A stretch of 64,000 bases of DNA, taken from contig KB906737.1 in NCBI GenBank assembly GCA_000381585.1, positions 607,819-671,818 of the forward strand, given 5' to 3'. The translations under genes were made by a program, and so were the position numbers. Shown here in pieces: positions 9,048-20,721 of this stretch; within the stretch, counting starts at the first letter, position 1; the number at the start of each line of letters is the position of its first letter. The stretch is from Acidobacteriaceae bacterium KBS 83. GTDB taxonomy: Bacteria; Acidobacteriota; Terriglobia; Terriglobales; Acidobacteriaceae. Under the pieces are notes generated by a model that was given only the letters and a program-made list of their open reading frames with translations, did not search any database and was not told the DNA's origin.

Positions 9048-9932
9048 ATGGAGGCGTGGACACGCCCCACCCGCATTCTGCTGGTCACCGACCTTACTGA
9101 TCTGCAGCGGACCCTTCCCGTGACGATAGACCAGGCTAAGAGTTATGGCGCAGAAATCCTGCTGGCCTATGTGCTGCCTGACTTTGCATCCCCGCCGGCC
9201 GCGCCATCTCTGCTCGTGTACTCCCAACCAGAGCTCCATCGCCAACATGGCGAGCGCATCCTGCTAGCAGCCGCGCGCGAGGCGGAAGCTGCGGGCGTAC
9301 GCTGCACCTGGAAGATATCGAGCGGCGATGTGGTCGAGCAGATCGAAGCCGTCGTTGACGAGTGGAAGCCGGGCCGCGTTGTCGTCGGTTCGCATGGCGA
9401 GACCAAGTTCTGCCTGGGAATTCTCGGGTCTACAGCAGAGCGACTGTTTCAGCGGCTTGGGGTGCCGGTGCTAGCCGTCGGCCCAGAGGTGCGCTCCCAC
9501 TCAAGGCAGCTGCCAAAGGGCATACGCGTGCTCGCGCCTATCTCGCTCAAGCGGGAATCACCCGGCGTGCGCAGTTTTGCAGCCGAATTCGCTGCGGCTC
9601 ATGATGCTGATATGACTCTGCTTCATGTGATCCCGAATGAGCTCGAGGAGAACCCCTCGGCGGCCCGCATCGCGAGCTTTGAGCGGCAAATGCTTGACAA
9701 CTTCGTTCCTGCATCTTTGGGAACTCGGAGGCCTTCCTGCGTCGTCAAAATCGGCAGGGCGATTGAGACGATTCTGAACCACGCAACCAACGGAGGCTTC
9801 GATCTGATTCTCCTCGGCAGCACATCCTCTTCCTCTTTTGTCCCGAAACTCGTGCCCGGAACCGCCTATGGCGTCCTATGCGGCGCTCCCTGCCCTGTGC
9901 TGATTCTCAAGCAGACCGCCGACGCTCCCTGA
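9048..9932 (+). CDS. Tandem universal stress protein (two UspA domains)
   Basis: The 294-residue product holds two Usp folds, roughly residues 5-148 and 155-290. The first begins TRILLVTDLTDLQRTLPV and has the nucleotide-binding style motif VVVGSHGETKFCLGILGSTAERL. The second begins IRVLAPISLKRESPGVR and ends LILLGSTSSSSF..PCPVLILK, with the glycine-rich loop partly degenerate. Tandem Usp proteins bind ATP or other ligands and act in stress survival. The start at 9048 is set by CGGAGG eight bases upstream; the frame is open further back but without a ribosome site. No neighbours suggest a specific partner. Confidence 0.88.
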   Translation: MEAWTRPTRILLVTDLTDLQRTLPVTIDQAKSYGAEILLAYVLPDFASPPAAPSLLVYSQPELHRQHGERILLAAAREAEAAGVRCTWKISSGDVVEQIEAVVDEWKPGRVVVGSHGETKFCLGILGSTAERLFQRLGVPVLAVGPEVRSHSRQLPKGIRVLAPISLKRESPGVRSFAAEFAAAHDADMTLLHVIPNELEENPSAARIASFERQMLDNFVPASLGTRRPSCVVKIGRAIETILNHATNGGFDLILLGSTSSSSFVPKLVPGTAYGVLCGAPCPVLILKQTADAP

Positions 9933-10063
9933 GGGGACGGAGCCTTCCTTGGGCGATTGTCCGAGACCCAGGTTAACGCAATCCAGCACGCCTATGCCTT
10001 ATAGGATTGAAGGCTCATACCCTGTGCGCATGAAGTGCTGATTGCAGGGTCTTCGACGCTCTT

Positions 10064-11395
10064 CTACTGGTCGCGGCCAACGAGGAGCATGGATCGGAAG
10101 GGCTTCGGGCGACCGAGTTTGAAGGCCGGAATGTACTTCCATCCGGCGGCTGCGGCCACCCAATCCTTGTTGAATTCTGCGCTCGGCGCGTTGGCTGCCT
10201 GTGGGACTGCGTCCTTATCGAGAAGTGGAGTCATGATGCGGGCGGACCTCACCTTGCCGGCTTCGTCGACGACCAGCTCCATCTGCTTCGCTTCGGCCCA
10301 GTGTTTGGCATTCTGTGCGGGCGGAATTCGGAGCAGGATCTGCAGCGGGGCAGTATCTGCGTGCTCCGAGTGCTCATAGTGTTCATACTGGCTCGGTGAG
10401 CTGAACCCGGAATCAGAGCCCACTCGCTCATAGATCTCCGCGCGTTGCGACTGCCGAAATGGCAGCACGTTGTGAGAAACGCCATCCACCTGCGCGCGAA
10501 GGCCGCGGGCCTGCGCATCTACGATCGCGGTACGGATACGATTGAGATCCGATGACGGCCACATTTCGGCGAGCGTCTTCCAGGCTTCCTGCTCGCGGCC
10601 GCTGTAGAGATAGCACCACACAATCTCCAGCACCTTGACCTTTGTCGCCAGGAGACCCTGGGGCTGGTCTTTCATCCACTGCTCGTTCGGTAGTTTGCCG
10701 TCGCTCTGCCTGAAGTCGTTCAGTGGCCGCGCATCGAGCTGGGAACGAAGCGTCTCGATCTCACGATCAAAGTACGGCCGAAATTCCGAATTGACGTCGA
10801 TCAGCTTCTTCTTTTCAAACCGCAAAGCGACTGTTGGAGCCGCGTCAAAGGCATCGAGCGGCAAGCCTTCAAAGCCTCGTATCGCAGCAGCGTCGGTGGT
10901 CCAGATTTCTACGCTTCCATCGAGCATGGTATCGGCGGCACTGAAGAAGTCTTCGCCGGTAATGGTCCGCAACAGTTGCGGCGGCTTGCTCAGTGAATAG
11001 ATTTCATATTTGATTTGCGGGTCCGTGTCGGAGGCTTTGAGTTGAAAGGCGACGACGAGGGAGCCGAGACCGAGATCGGCGCCCATGACATCGATGTCAA
11101 CCTGCGCCGCATCGGGAACAACCACGAGATCGCGCTTATGCCAGGTGAGTTTTGCCTGGCAGGATCGAGCGGCGAATCCCTTCGTCTTTGCTGCCCCGAC
11201 GGAGACGGCGATGTCATGGTTTGCTGTGCCCTTCGGCAAGGTTCCATGGAAGCTGCCATCCCCCTTGTTGCATACCAGGAAGCGCGTCGGGTTGGTAGCG
11301 AAGCGTGTGGGAGAGCCGGCTTGCGCGCGAGCGATGGAGACAACGGAAAGGCAACAACAAAGCGCCGAGAGGGATGCCCGAGCGAGAGATTTCAT
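10064..11395 (-). CDS. Exported protein with C-terminal TonB-like domain
   Basis: The 443-residue product starts MKSLARASLSALCCC with a Sec-type signal peptide ending near ARAQA. The middle region is unrecognised. The last about 90 residues (MELVVDEAGKVRSARI, then DWVAAAAGWKYIPAFKLGRPK and the ending RSMLLVGRDQ) follow the pattern of the TonB C-terminal fold, which contacts TonB boxes of outer-membrane receptors. There is no N-terminal TonB membrane anchor other than the signal, so it is probably a periplasmic relative and not an energy transducer. The start at 11395 was taken because it begins the signal peptide; no strong ribosome site is visible. A relic of a second copy lies at 8650-8745. 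Confidence 0.72.
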   Translation of the reverse strand: MKSLARASLSALCCCLSVVSIARAQAGSPTRFATNPTRFLVCNKGDGSFHGTLPKGTANHDIAVSVGAAKTKGFAARSCQAKLTWHKRDLVVVPDAAQVDIDVMGADLGLGSLVVAFQLKASDTDPQIKYEIYSLSKPPQLLRTITGEDFFSAADTMLDGSVEIWTTDAAAIRGFEGLPLDAFDAAPTVALRFEKKKLIDVNSEFRPYFDREIETLRSQLDARPLNDFRQSDGKLPNEQWMKDQPQGLLATKVKVLEIVWCYLYSGREQEAWKTLAEMWPSSDLNRIRTAIVDAQARGLRAQVDGVSHNVLPFRQSQRAEIYERVGSDSGFSSPSQYEHYEHSEHADTAPLQILLRIPPAQNAKHWAEAKQMELVVDEAGKVRSARIMTPLLDKDAVPQAANAPSAEFNKDWVAAAAGWKYIPAFKLGRPKPFRSMLLVGRDQ

Positions 11396-11533
11396 TGGCC
11401 GAATCGCGATTGCAAAAGGCTGAAGCAGAATACACTGGCGGTCACGGACCATGCCCGGATTATCCTGATTCGCGCCGATATCGAAATCCATGACAAGCCA
11501 GTGACCGATGAGGGGCAGTCGAAGGAGACATGC

Positions 11534-12010
11534 ATGGCGGCACGAGCGTGGTGGATGGTGGCCGTTGCAGTGGCGCTCAGCGGAGCATCGCTGGCACAGC
11601 CGGCGAAGACAAAAGAACCAGCCGCGGGTGCTGACAAGGAGAAGTTGATCGGCGCGTGGCATCTGGTTTCGATGAAAGAGCCAGCGGCGGACGGGAAATT
11701 GCATGACGTAGCAGACAGGACCGGAACGCTAATCTACACGCGTGACGGGCACATGTCGGTGCAGATCATGTACCCGAAGTCGGAGGCGGCGCTCTCCAAC
11801 AACTATGTTCTGAATGGGTATGAGGCCTCCTTCGGCAGCTACGAGGTAAATGAGAAGGCGCATACGGTGACGCATCATGTGATGGGATCGCTCACTCGGC
11901 AACTTGTGGGAAAAGACCTTACCCGGGTGTACCGGTTTTCGGAAGGGCGCCTGATCATTCAATCGGCCCGGCCGGACGAACACTGGTCGGTGACTTGGAA
12001 ACACTACTGA
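11534..12010 (+). CDS. Exported lipocalin-like domain protein
   Basis: The 158-residue product has a Sec signal peptide (MAARAWWMVAVAVALSGASLAQ). The mature part begins LIGAWHLVSMKE and continues GTLIYTRDGHMSVQIMY, which is the signature of the bacterial lipocalin-like (Lipocalin_5) family, a small beta-barrel that may bind a hydrophobic ligand. The usual length of the family is near 150 residues. AAGGAG six bases before the ATG at 11534 fixes the start. It is divergent from the TonB_C-like gene, the two starts being 138 bases apart. Confidence 0.8.
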   Translation: MAARAWWMVAVAVALSGASLAQPAKTKEPAAGADKEKLIGAWHLVSMKEPAADGKLHDVADRTGTLIYTRDGHMSVQIMYPKSEAALSNNYVLNGYEASFGSYEVNEKAHTVTHHVMGSLTRQLVGKDLTRVYRFSEGRLIIQSARPDEHWSVTWKHY

Positions 12011-12180
12011 CGGGCGCTGCTCAGGATGGCATCGGTTGTGTTTAAGGATCGTCCCTTTTGCGCTGAAGTGCTGAAATGCGGATTCGCGGGATGAAATTGT
12101 GCTGATTCGCGGTAACGTGATCTCGATGTTGATCCCACCCTTCGCTTTTGCTCAGGATGGGCACGCTCGTAGGAGGCACG

Positions 12181-12984
12181 ATGCAATTGACCCGGGAGCA
12201 GCAGCCGGCATTGACGTTGTTTGCGGTGGGGATTATCGGGCTCGGCGTGCTGGGCCTGATCTATGGGGACTTCGCGATGGTATGGCAACCGGTGGCGTCG
12301 TGGGTGCCGGGCCGGACGGCGCTGGCGTACCTGGCCGCGGTGGTGATGCTGGTGGGCGGGGCCGGGCTTCTGTTCGAGACGACGGTGCGGTGGGCGGTGC
12401 GGCTGCTGTTTGTCTATTGCATTGTGTGGGCGCTGTTGAAAGTGCCGGCTCTGGTTGTCGCTCCGCAGATTGAAGGCGTGTGGCTGGGCTTCGGTGAGCT
12501 GGCGGTGCTGCTGGCGGGTGCATGGGTGCTGTTTGCGCGGCTCGGCGACGTGGGCGAAGAGGGTGTGTGGAGATTCGTATCCGGTGATCACGGCGTGCGC
12601 GCAGCGCGCATTCTGTTTGGCGTGTTCCTGATTCCGATCGGGCTCTCGCACCTGATGTATGTGAAGGAGACGGTGGCGCTGGTGCCCGAGTGGCTTCCCT
12701 ATCGAGTGGGATGGGCGTATCTGACGGGCGCGGGGCAGATCGCGTGCGGGCTGGGCGTGCTGTTCGGCGTGCTGCCGCGGGTAGCTGCGGCGTGCGAGGC
12801 GGGGATGATCAGCATCTTTGCGCTGCTGGTGTGGCTGCCGAGAGTGGTCGCCGCGCCGAAGGTGCGGCTTCCGTGGACTGCGTTCTGGATCACTTGGGTG
12901 ATTGGCGCGGCGGCCTGGGTGATGGCGGCAAATATTGGGGCTCGGCGAGCCGCTGGGGTGCGAGAAGCTGTTGTTGCGCCATGA
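12181..12984 (+). CDS. Multi-pass membrane protein, unknown function
   Basis: The 267-residue protein is almost entirely hydrophobic, with about eight predicted membrane helices and very high third-position GC. The C-terminal half (ARILFGVFLIPIGLSHLMY, AGQIACGLGVLFG) resembles DoxX-like membrane proteins, which have four helices and vague redox links, but the match is loose. AGGAGG lies four bases before the ATG at 12181, so that start is preferred to the ATG at 12148. The next feature, on the other strand, begins 6 bases after its stop. Confidence 0.68.
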   Translation: MQLTREQQPALTLFAVGIIGLGVLGLIYGDFAMVWQPVASWVPGRTALAYLAAVVMLVGGAGLLFETTVRWAVRLLFVYCIVWALLKVPALVVAPQIEGVWLGFGELAVLLAGAWVLFARLGDVGEEGVWRFVSGDHGVRAARILFGVFLIPIGLSHLMYVKETVALVPEWLPYRVGWAYLTGAGQIACGLGVLFGVLPRVAAACEAGMISIFALLVWLPRVVAAPKVRLPWTAFWITWVIGAAAWVMAANIGARRAAGVREAVVAP

Positions 12985-12989
12985 GGGAA

Positions 12990-13517
12990 CTACTCAACGT
13001 CAAAGACACGCTCCGGATGTTGGCGGGCATACCGAATCCAGGCATCGTAGATCGATGATTTGCCGGAAGGCGTTTTGTGAAGCGCTATAGCCTTTCGATC
13101 AAGTTCTTCCGCAAATTGCTTCACGCCTTTCCGTTTAAGCATCTCGTCATAATCACCAATGTCTGCCCATTCGGAAATAAGAGGCGTCATCAGTTCCTTC
13201 GCTTCGTGGAAACACCAGGCGAGTTCGCCCAACCCCAATTCAATGAGGCCTGCCTCAGTTTCAGCTACGAGACCAGGTTCGCCAAAATTCCGAAATGCCA
13301 GGTAATGCTATCCAGAGTCAGGCTCACGTCCAGCCAGTGCGTCGCCGCCATGGCTCGGAGCCCGGGAGGGAGCGTTGTGAGGATTTGTGCACTCGCCATC
13401 TGAGGCGTACGGGTTAGCGTCCGCACGGACGGAGAGGATTGTGAATAGCTCTTTTTCCAGCCCAGCGTCGTCTTTGCGGAGGGCTGGCCATCGTTCGACT
13501 TTGGCGGCTTCGTCCAT
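12990..13517 (-). pseudogene. Hypothetical protein gene with two frameshifts
   Basis: Three consecutive minus-strand segments in different frames make one sensible protein of about 175 residues. The first runs from ATG 13517 (MDEAAKVERWPALRKDD) to about 13395. The second frame continues ASAQILTTLPPGLRAMAATHW through LDSITWHFG to about 13285. Restoring one base there gives NFGEPGLVAETEAGLIELGLG, which joins ELAWCFHEAKELMTPLISEW and runs to FDVE and the stop at 12990. The C-terminal helix-rich part is loosely like DMP19/DUF4375 proteins. The gene is therefore broken, unless both shifts are sequencing errors. Confidence 0.6.
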
Positions 13518-13611
13518 GGCCCTTTGAGTTTAGTAAGTGCCGCCAGCGATGCCCCTGCACGGAAGTGGCAGTCGATGGTCACTGTTTTGTACTTTCGCAC
13601 TCCCCCTCTAA

Positions 13612-14406
13612 ATGGTAGACATGGGTATGGGCGGGTCTGTGACTTCCGTTTCCGCGATGCACTCCGAAGTGGGCGTTGAGAATGCCCTGCTGGAGGTGCG
13701 CGGGCTGCGGAAGGAGTACGTGACCGGCCGTGGGCGACTGCAACTCTTCGATGGCCTGAGCTTCACGGTGCAGAAGGGCGAGCTGCTGGCGATCGTCGGT
13801 GCGTCCGGGGCGGGTAAAAGCACGCTTTTGCACATTCTTGGTGCACTTGATGCACCCACAAGGGGTGCCCTATACTTCGCCTCAATTCCCTTGAACACGC
13901 TTAACTCCAGGCAGGCCGCAGACTTCCGGAATCGGGAAGTTGGCTACGTCTGGCAGTTTCACTACCTTCTGCCTGAGTTCACGGCGGCAGAAAACGTTGC
14001 ACTACCCCTGCTGGCCCGGGGTGAAGCCCGCAAAAGCGCTGAAAAGAAGGCGCTTGCCTGGCTGGCTGAAGTGGGATTGGCGGACCGAGCAGAGCACCAG
14101 GCGGGCGAACTTTCAGGCGGCGAGCAGCAGCGAGTGTCGCTGGCGCGCGCGCTGGTGACCGAACCGCGCATGCTGCTGGCCGACGAGCCAACGGGTGACC
14201 TGGATGCCGAAACGGCTGACCGGGTCTTTTCGCTCATCCAACGAGTGCACGCGAGCCATGGGCTGACCTCAATCCTGGTGACGCACAACCAGGAACTGGC
14301 TGGGCGGTGCGATCGCGTGCTGCGGCTGGAAGCCGGTCACATGGAAGAGGATTTTGCCAAAACTGGGAAGCCGCAAGCGGGTCTTTCTGAAACAAGGGTG
14401 ATTTGA
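13612..14406 (+). CDS. lolD: LolD-type lipoprotein-releasing ABC ATPase
   Basis: The 264-residue ATPase has Walker A GASGAGKST, the Q-loop with the LolD-typical phrase VWQFHYLLPEFTAAENV, the signature LSGGEQQR and Walker B MLLADEPTGDLD, then the H-loop in LVTHNQEL. It would power lipoprotein release together with the LolC/E-like permease at 5627, from which it is separated by 6.7 kb. The start is uncertain: ATG codons at 13612, 13621 and 13657 are all possible and none has a clear ribosome site. The clpC gene follows after 166 bases on the same strand. Confidence 0.87.
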   Translation: MVDMGMGGSVTSVSAMHSEVGVENALLEVRGLRKEYVTGRGRLQLFDGLSFTVQKGELLAIVGASGAGKSTLLHILGALDAPTRGALYFASIPLNTLNSRQAADFRNREVGYVWQFHYLLPEFTAAENVALPLLARGEARKSAEKKALAWLAEVGLADRAEHQAGELSGGEQQRVSLARALVTEPRMLLADEPTGDLDAETADRVFSLIQRVHASHGLTSILVTHNQELAGRCDRVLRLEAGHMEEDFAKTGKPQAGLSETRVI

Positions 14407-14572
14407 GCCAATGGGGCTATTGAAGCAATTTTCCGTATCAAAGTGGGCGTGAGTCCGGTGGCGTGGGTCGTGCATCTTTAGTAACGGCGACTCACATTTC
14501 TGTACACGAGAAGTCAGGAGAGGCAGTGGCAGACGTTAACCGACGCCGCCAACCGTCCTCGAAGGGGGAAAT

Positions 14573-17032
<2,460 letters not shown>

Positions 17033-17052
17033 TTCGTTCCACTTTGAAAGCG

Positions 17053-17087
17053 AAGGCTCCGCGAACCTGTGGGGCCTTTTTATTTTT
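17053..17087 (+). terminator. Rho-independent terminator after clpC
   Basis: AAGGCTCC (17053-17060) pairs with GGGGCCTT (17071-17078, one G-T pair) around a 10-base loop and is followed by TTTATTTTT. It lies 20 bases after the clpC stop. Its stem and loop text closely matches the terminator at 23482. Confidence 0.8.
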
Positions 17088-17207
17088 GCGGCGGGATCTG
17101 CTCCCGGCAATTTTCCTTGCAGGCGCACTCTGACCACAGCTACTCTTCTCTAAATTCAATCAGGGTCCATCCCCCGAATCTGCGGCTCATCAGGCTTTGG
17201 AGTACAT

Positions 17208-19238
17208 ATGAGCGATGGACCAGGCGCATTGTCGCGCTCGAAATCTCTCTACATCGCGGCCGTAGCCGCGCTCTTTCTGATCCTCGCCTGCGAGTTGTGG
17301 CTTTCCGTTGCGCGACTCTCGCAGACGGTCGATGAGGGTGCTCATCTCTACGCCGGCTATCAATACTGGAAAGTACAGGACTTCGGCCTGAATCCGGAAC
17401 ACCCCCCGCTGCTGAAGTTCATCGCCGCCGTTCCCCTGCTGCCAATGCAACTGCAGCAGCCACATCCTCCGACGACATTCTCCTCCAAGGCCGAGGAATA
17501 CATCGGGGGAGGGCAGCTTTTATATGGGAACGATGCGGAACGGGTCCTGCTGCGAGCGCGCATGAGTGCATCGATCTTCAGCTTCTTTCTGGCTGCATGC
17601 ATCTTCGCGGCGGGATACGAGATGTTCGGCGCCGTGACCGCGCTGCTCGCCCTGCTGCTATGCGTCTTTGAGCCGAACCTGCTGGCACACGGCGCCATGG
17701 TGACCACCGACATGGCAGCAACCGCGGCCATCTTCGCCGGGGTCTACGCCTTGTATCGGTACATGAAAAAGCCAACTATCGGCAGAATGCTCGTTCTTGG
17801 GCTGGCCCTGGGCGTGGCGGCCGTCGCCAAATTCAGCGCCGCGGCTCTGCTGCCGATAATGGTGGTCTGCCTGCTGGCGGAGACTCTTCGCGAGCACCTC
17901 CAGAAGGCGGCCTCTCCGGAACATCCTCCGGTCACGATATTCCTGCGGCGCAGCCTCGGTTGCCTGGTCGCTGTGCTCATGGCTTGGGTAGTGATTTGGG
18001 TCGTCTACGGACTCCGCTATGTGGCTCGGCCTGGCTCCGCACAGTTGGTACCTACGCTGGTCCAATATGCCCCGCAACTCCATTCGGCCTGGCAGGCGCA
18101 CTTCGTCCTATGGCTGGCGAAGCATCACCTGTTGCCCGAGGCGTACCTCTACGGGCTGGTCGACATGCAGGTGTTCGGAAGCCAAATGACGAGCTACTTG
18201 TTCGGAAAGGTGCGTCAGGGCCCAACGCTTTCCTACTTCCCGATGGCGTTCCTGATGAAGAGCACGCTGCCCGTACTGCTCCTGGTGGCGGCGCTTCCCT
18301 TCCTTCGTTTCCGGAAAGGCCGCCCCTGGCGAGAGATCCTCTTCCTCGCAATCCCTGCGGTCGTGTTCATGGGTATGAGCCTGCTGGCTGCGCAGAACAT
18401 CGGCGTGAGGCACATCCTTCCCATCTTTCCATTCGTGCTGCTGCTTGCGGCATTGGCGGTATCCACGCTGGCGCCGCAGTCGAGAGCCGGCGCTTACGTC
18501 GTCGGGGCGCTGCTGCTCATCCACGTGGTGTCCTCTGTGCACACCTTCCCCGACTACATCGCCTACGGGAATGAAACCATCGGCGGTTCTTCGCGGACAT
18601 ATCGCGTCCTCAGCGATTCCAACGTGGATTGGGGACAGGGCCTGATCGAAGCTCGCTCGTACATCAAGAAGAACCATGTGACGGACTGCTGGATCGTGCC
18701 GCTAGGAGGAGAGACCTTCAGCCACGCTTCCCATTACCAGATCCCATGCAAGCCGCTGCCCTCCAGCTTTGAAAAGGTGGTGGGGGCGCCACTCCCAATC
18801 ATTCCGGAGACGGTGCACGGCACTCTTCTGGTGAGCGGGACAGAGGTGAGCGGGATATTTACCGGACCTGGTCCTCTGAATCCATATGGAGAGCTGTTGA
18901 CGCGGACTCCCGACGCAATGATTGGCCACTGCATCCTGGTCTTCCGCGGCGACTTCCATCTGCCGCTCGCCGCTGCCGAGGGACATGCATCCGCCGCATC
19001 TACATTGCTTCAGGCCGGCAAGGTGAATGAGGCTCTTGCGGAGGCGCAAACGGCGGTCGCCCTCGCGCCGAACGCGCCGGACATGCAAGCGACTCTGGGA
19101 ATGGTGCTGTTAAAGATGGGGCGGTCCGAGGAAGCGCAGCAGGCGTTCCAGAATGCTCGCAGGCTGGCACATACAGTCGACCCCGACAACTGGCTGAGAA
19201 CGGATGAAATGATCGCGTCGGTCCAACCATCCCATTAG
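17208..19238 (+). CDS. GT39-type membrane glycosyltransferase with C-terminal TPR
   Basis: The 676-residue protein begins with a cytoplasmic tip and a first helix, followed by the GT-C catalytic motif TVDEGAHLYAGYQYW (Asp-Glu near residue 45) on the first periplasmic loop. About ten more helices follow to residue 450. The motif FPDYIAYGNETIGG and SDSNVDWGQG are shared by this acidobacterial branch. Residues 590-670 form two TPR-like units (SAASTLLQAGKVNEALAEAQ). Such enzymes use polyprenyl-phosphate sugars to modify lipids or proteins in the periplasm. The acceptor is unknown. The gene stands alone between clpC and the 19.3 kb repeat. Confidence 0.85.
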   Translation: MSDGPGALSRSKSLYIAAVAALFLILACELWLSVARLSQTVDEGAHLYAGYQYWKVQDFGLNPEHPPLLKFIAAVPLLPMQLQQPHPPTTFSSKAEEYIGGGQLLYGNDAERVLLRARMSASIFSFFLAACIFAAGYEMFGAVTALLALLLCVFEPNLLAHGAMVTTDMAATAAIFAGVYALYRYMKKPTIGRMLVLGLALGVAAVAKFSAAALLPIMVVCLLAETLREHLQKAASPEHPPVTIFLRRSLGCLVAVLMAWVVIWVVYGLRYVARPGSAQLVPTLVQYAPQLHSAWQAHFVLWLAKHHLLPEAYLYGLVDMQVFGSQMTSYLFGKVRQGPTLSYFPMAFLMKSTLPVLLLVAALPFLRFRKGRPWREILFLAIPAVVFMGMSLLAAQNIGVRHILPIFPFVLLLAALAVSTLAPQSRAGAYVVGALLLIHVVSSVHTFPDYIAYGNETIGGSSRTYRVLSDSNVDWGQGLIEARSYIKKNHVTDCWIVPLGGETFSHASHYQIPCKPLPSSFEKVVGAPLPIIPETVHGTLLVSGTEVSGIFTGPGPLNPYGELLTRTPDAMIGHCILVFRGDFHLPLAAAEGHASAASTLLQAGKVNEALAEAQTAVALAPNAPDMQATLGMVLLKMGRSEEAQQAFQNARRLAHTVDPDNWLRTDEMIASVQPSH

Positions 19239-19350
19239 ACCAGCCAGCCCACTAGACGGCGCCGGGCGCTCCTCGAGGGCTGCCGTGAGAAACAGTTCTT
19301 CTCCTGATCATGCGGGATGGCGAAGAGACACCAGCGGAAGGCGTGCAGCC

Positions 19351-19406
19351 CCGATTCGGTGCATGGCTTGCGTCCGCGGTCTTTTGGGGAGCGCACAAAT
19401 AATCGC
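19351..19406. repeat. Direct repeat copy A, about 56 bp
   Basis: This copy begins CCGATTCGGTGCATGGCTTG and ends GCGCACAAATAATCGC. A second copy in the same orientation lies at 22299-22354 and matches at roughly nine positions in ten with small gaps. The pair brackets the epoxide hydrolase, TetR and lactonase-like genes. Confidence 0.7.
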
Positions 19407-19470
19407 TCACGCTGCGGATATTTCCGGATTACCTGGCCTACAGCAACGAGGCAGTTGGCGGGCCCCTCCA
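19399..19470 (+). pseudogene. Relic of a GT39 glycosyltransferase paralogue
   Basis: Read on the plus strand this fragment encodes IFPDYLAYSNEAVGG, matching TFPDYIAYGNETIGG of the adjacent glycosyltransferase. The flanking codons do not continue the match and a stop lies just upstream. It looks like a short remnant of a second GT39 gene that was deleted from this site. Confidence 0.55.
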
Positions 19471-19512
19471 TGAGAAGGCCGAGGTGTGTCAACTGACTCA
19501 GAGACATGAAAC

Positions 19513-20589
19513 TCAACGTAGATCACGGAAGAAAGTAACCAGGTCTCCTGCTACCGCTGCCGGTTCCTCGACTGGTGCGAAGTGCCCTCCACGCGGAAAG
19601 ACGGTCCATCGCTGAATGTTGTACACGCGTTCCAAATACGGGCGCGGCGGTTCTCCCTCAGGAACGGTTTGACGAGCGAAGACACCAAATGCCGTGGGAG
19701 TACCGACGTAGGCGCGATCTACTGGGAACCAGCGATTGTCCCAGTAGTCACGCATCGACGATGTAATCGTCTGCGTGACCCAGTAGAGGGTTAGCGTGGC
19801 ACAAAGGAAGTCATCGGGCGGCGTGGAATCGCTCCACGAGTGCCACTTCTCGCCAACATATGCAGCCAGTCCCGCAGGAGAGTCGTTGAGTCCGTAGCCG
19901 ACAGTCTGCGGCTTGGTGGACTGGATCGCGCTGTAGCCTCGCTCCGTGGAGTCCCACTCCTGGTTCACCGCAAGGTATGAACGCTCGACATCAGACAGAT
20001 CCGCATCGTCCGCCACGGGAGCGAGATCCGACTCCAAGGTAGTGAGATAAATTCCGATCACTGACTCTGGATGGTCAAGCGCAAGGATCGTCGTCACCCC
20101 GGCCCCGAAGTCATAGCCAGCCGCCGCATAACGGGAATAGCCAAGCTTAGACATGAGCTGGTGCCACCGTTCCGAGACGTATCGATAGTTGATACCGACC
20201 TGTGCTGGACGCGGCGAGAATCCATATCCGGGCAATGAGGGTATCACCAGGTCGAAATCATCGAGCATCGGTAGGATGTCCACATAGTCGAGGAAAGTGC
20301 TCGGCCAGCCGTGTGTGAGGATGAGCGGCATCCCCCGGCCCGAAGCCGCACGCTGGTACACGAAGTGGATGCCTTCCCAAATGAAGTGGTCGAGAGTGTT
20401 AAGCCTCTGCTCCCAGGCACGCCAGTCGAACTCATTGGCCCAGTAGGACACGATGCGTTGCAGCCAGTCCAGGTCTGTACCCTGTTTCCAACCTATTCCG
20501 GATACCTGATCGGGCCATCTCGTATGACGCAGCCGTGCCCGCAGATCGTCGAGCACCGCATCTGTGACATGAATCCGAAATGGTTCCAC
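19513..20589 (-). CDS. Epoxide hydrolase (EHN-type alpha/beta hydrolase)
   Basis: The 358-residue protein has the N-terminal EHN lid (PFRIHVTDAVLDDLRARL, residues 3-105) and an alpha/beta-hydrolase core. HGWPSTFLDY carries the oxyanion element, GYDFGAG holds the nucleophile Asp, and GGHFAPVEEP holds the catalytic His. It would open epoxide rings to diols in the cytoplasm. I chose the GTG at 20589 because GAGGGAG lies five bases upstream; an earlier GTG at 20655 lacks one. It is divergent from the TetR gene, with a perfect palindrome between them, so it is very likely repressed by that regulator. Confidence 0.87.
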   Translation of the reverse strand: MEPFRIHVTDAVLDDLRARLRHTRWPDQVSGIGWKQGTDLDWLQRIVSYWANEFDWRAWEQRLNTLDHFIWEGIHFVYQRAASGRGMPLILTHGWPSTFLDYVDILPMLDDFDLVIPSLPGYGFSPRPAQVGINYRYVSERWHQLMSKLGYSRYAAAGYDFGAGVTTILALDHPESVIGIYLTTLESDLAPVADDADLSDVERSYLAVNQEWDSTERGYSAIQSTKPQTVGYGLNDSPAGLAAYVGEKWHSWSDSTPPDDFLCATLTLYWVTQTITSSMRDYWDNRWFPVDRAYVGTPTAFGVFARQTVPEGEPPRPYLERVYNIQRWTVFPRGGHFAPVEEPAAVAGDLVTFFRDLR

Positions 20590-20694
20590 CACTACTCCCT
20601 CGCAAACGGGCCCTGCCGAATGCACAGCAACACCGGAGCGTAATTGCACTGCCACGCATGATACTTTTTCTGACCAAGCTCCGATTGTCGCCCG

Positions 20695-20710
20695 GTTAGC
20701 ATATGCTAAC
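20695..20710. promoter_or_regulatory. Palindromic operator 1 for the TetR regulator
   Basis: GTTAGCATATGCTAAC is a perfect 16-bp palindrome between the divergent epoxide hydrolase and TetR genes, 12 bases before the TetR start. A near-identical site occurs at 21372. Position and symmetry fit a TetR dimer site that controls both directions; binding is inferred. Confidence 0.75.
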
Positions 20711-20721
20711 CTATGTGAAGA

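Noticed and set aside
12004..12651. A 215-codon minus-strand frame opposite the membrane protein gene
   Set aside because: Its composition is His, Arg, Gln and Pro rich; the plus frame has a strong ribosome site and membrane helices.
13265..13600. A 111-codon minus-strand frame read as a separate gene
   Set aside because: Only its second half is protein-like and it is the middle piece of the frameshifted gene at 12990-13517.
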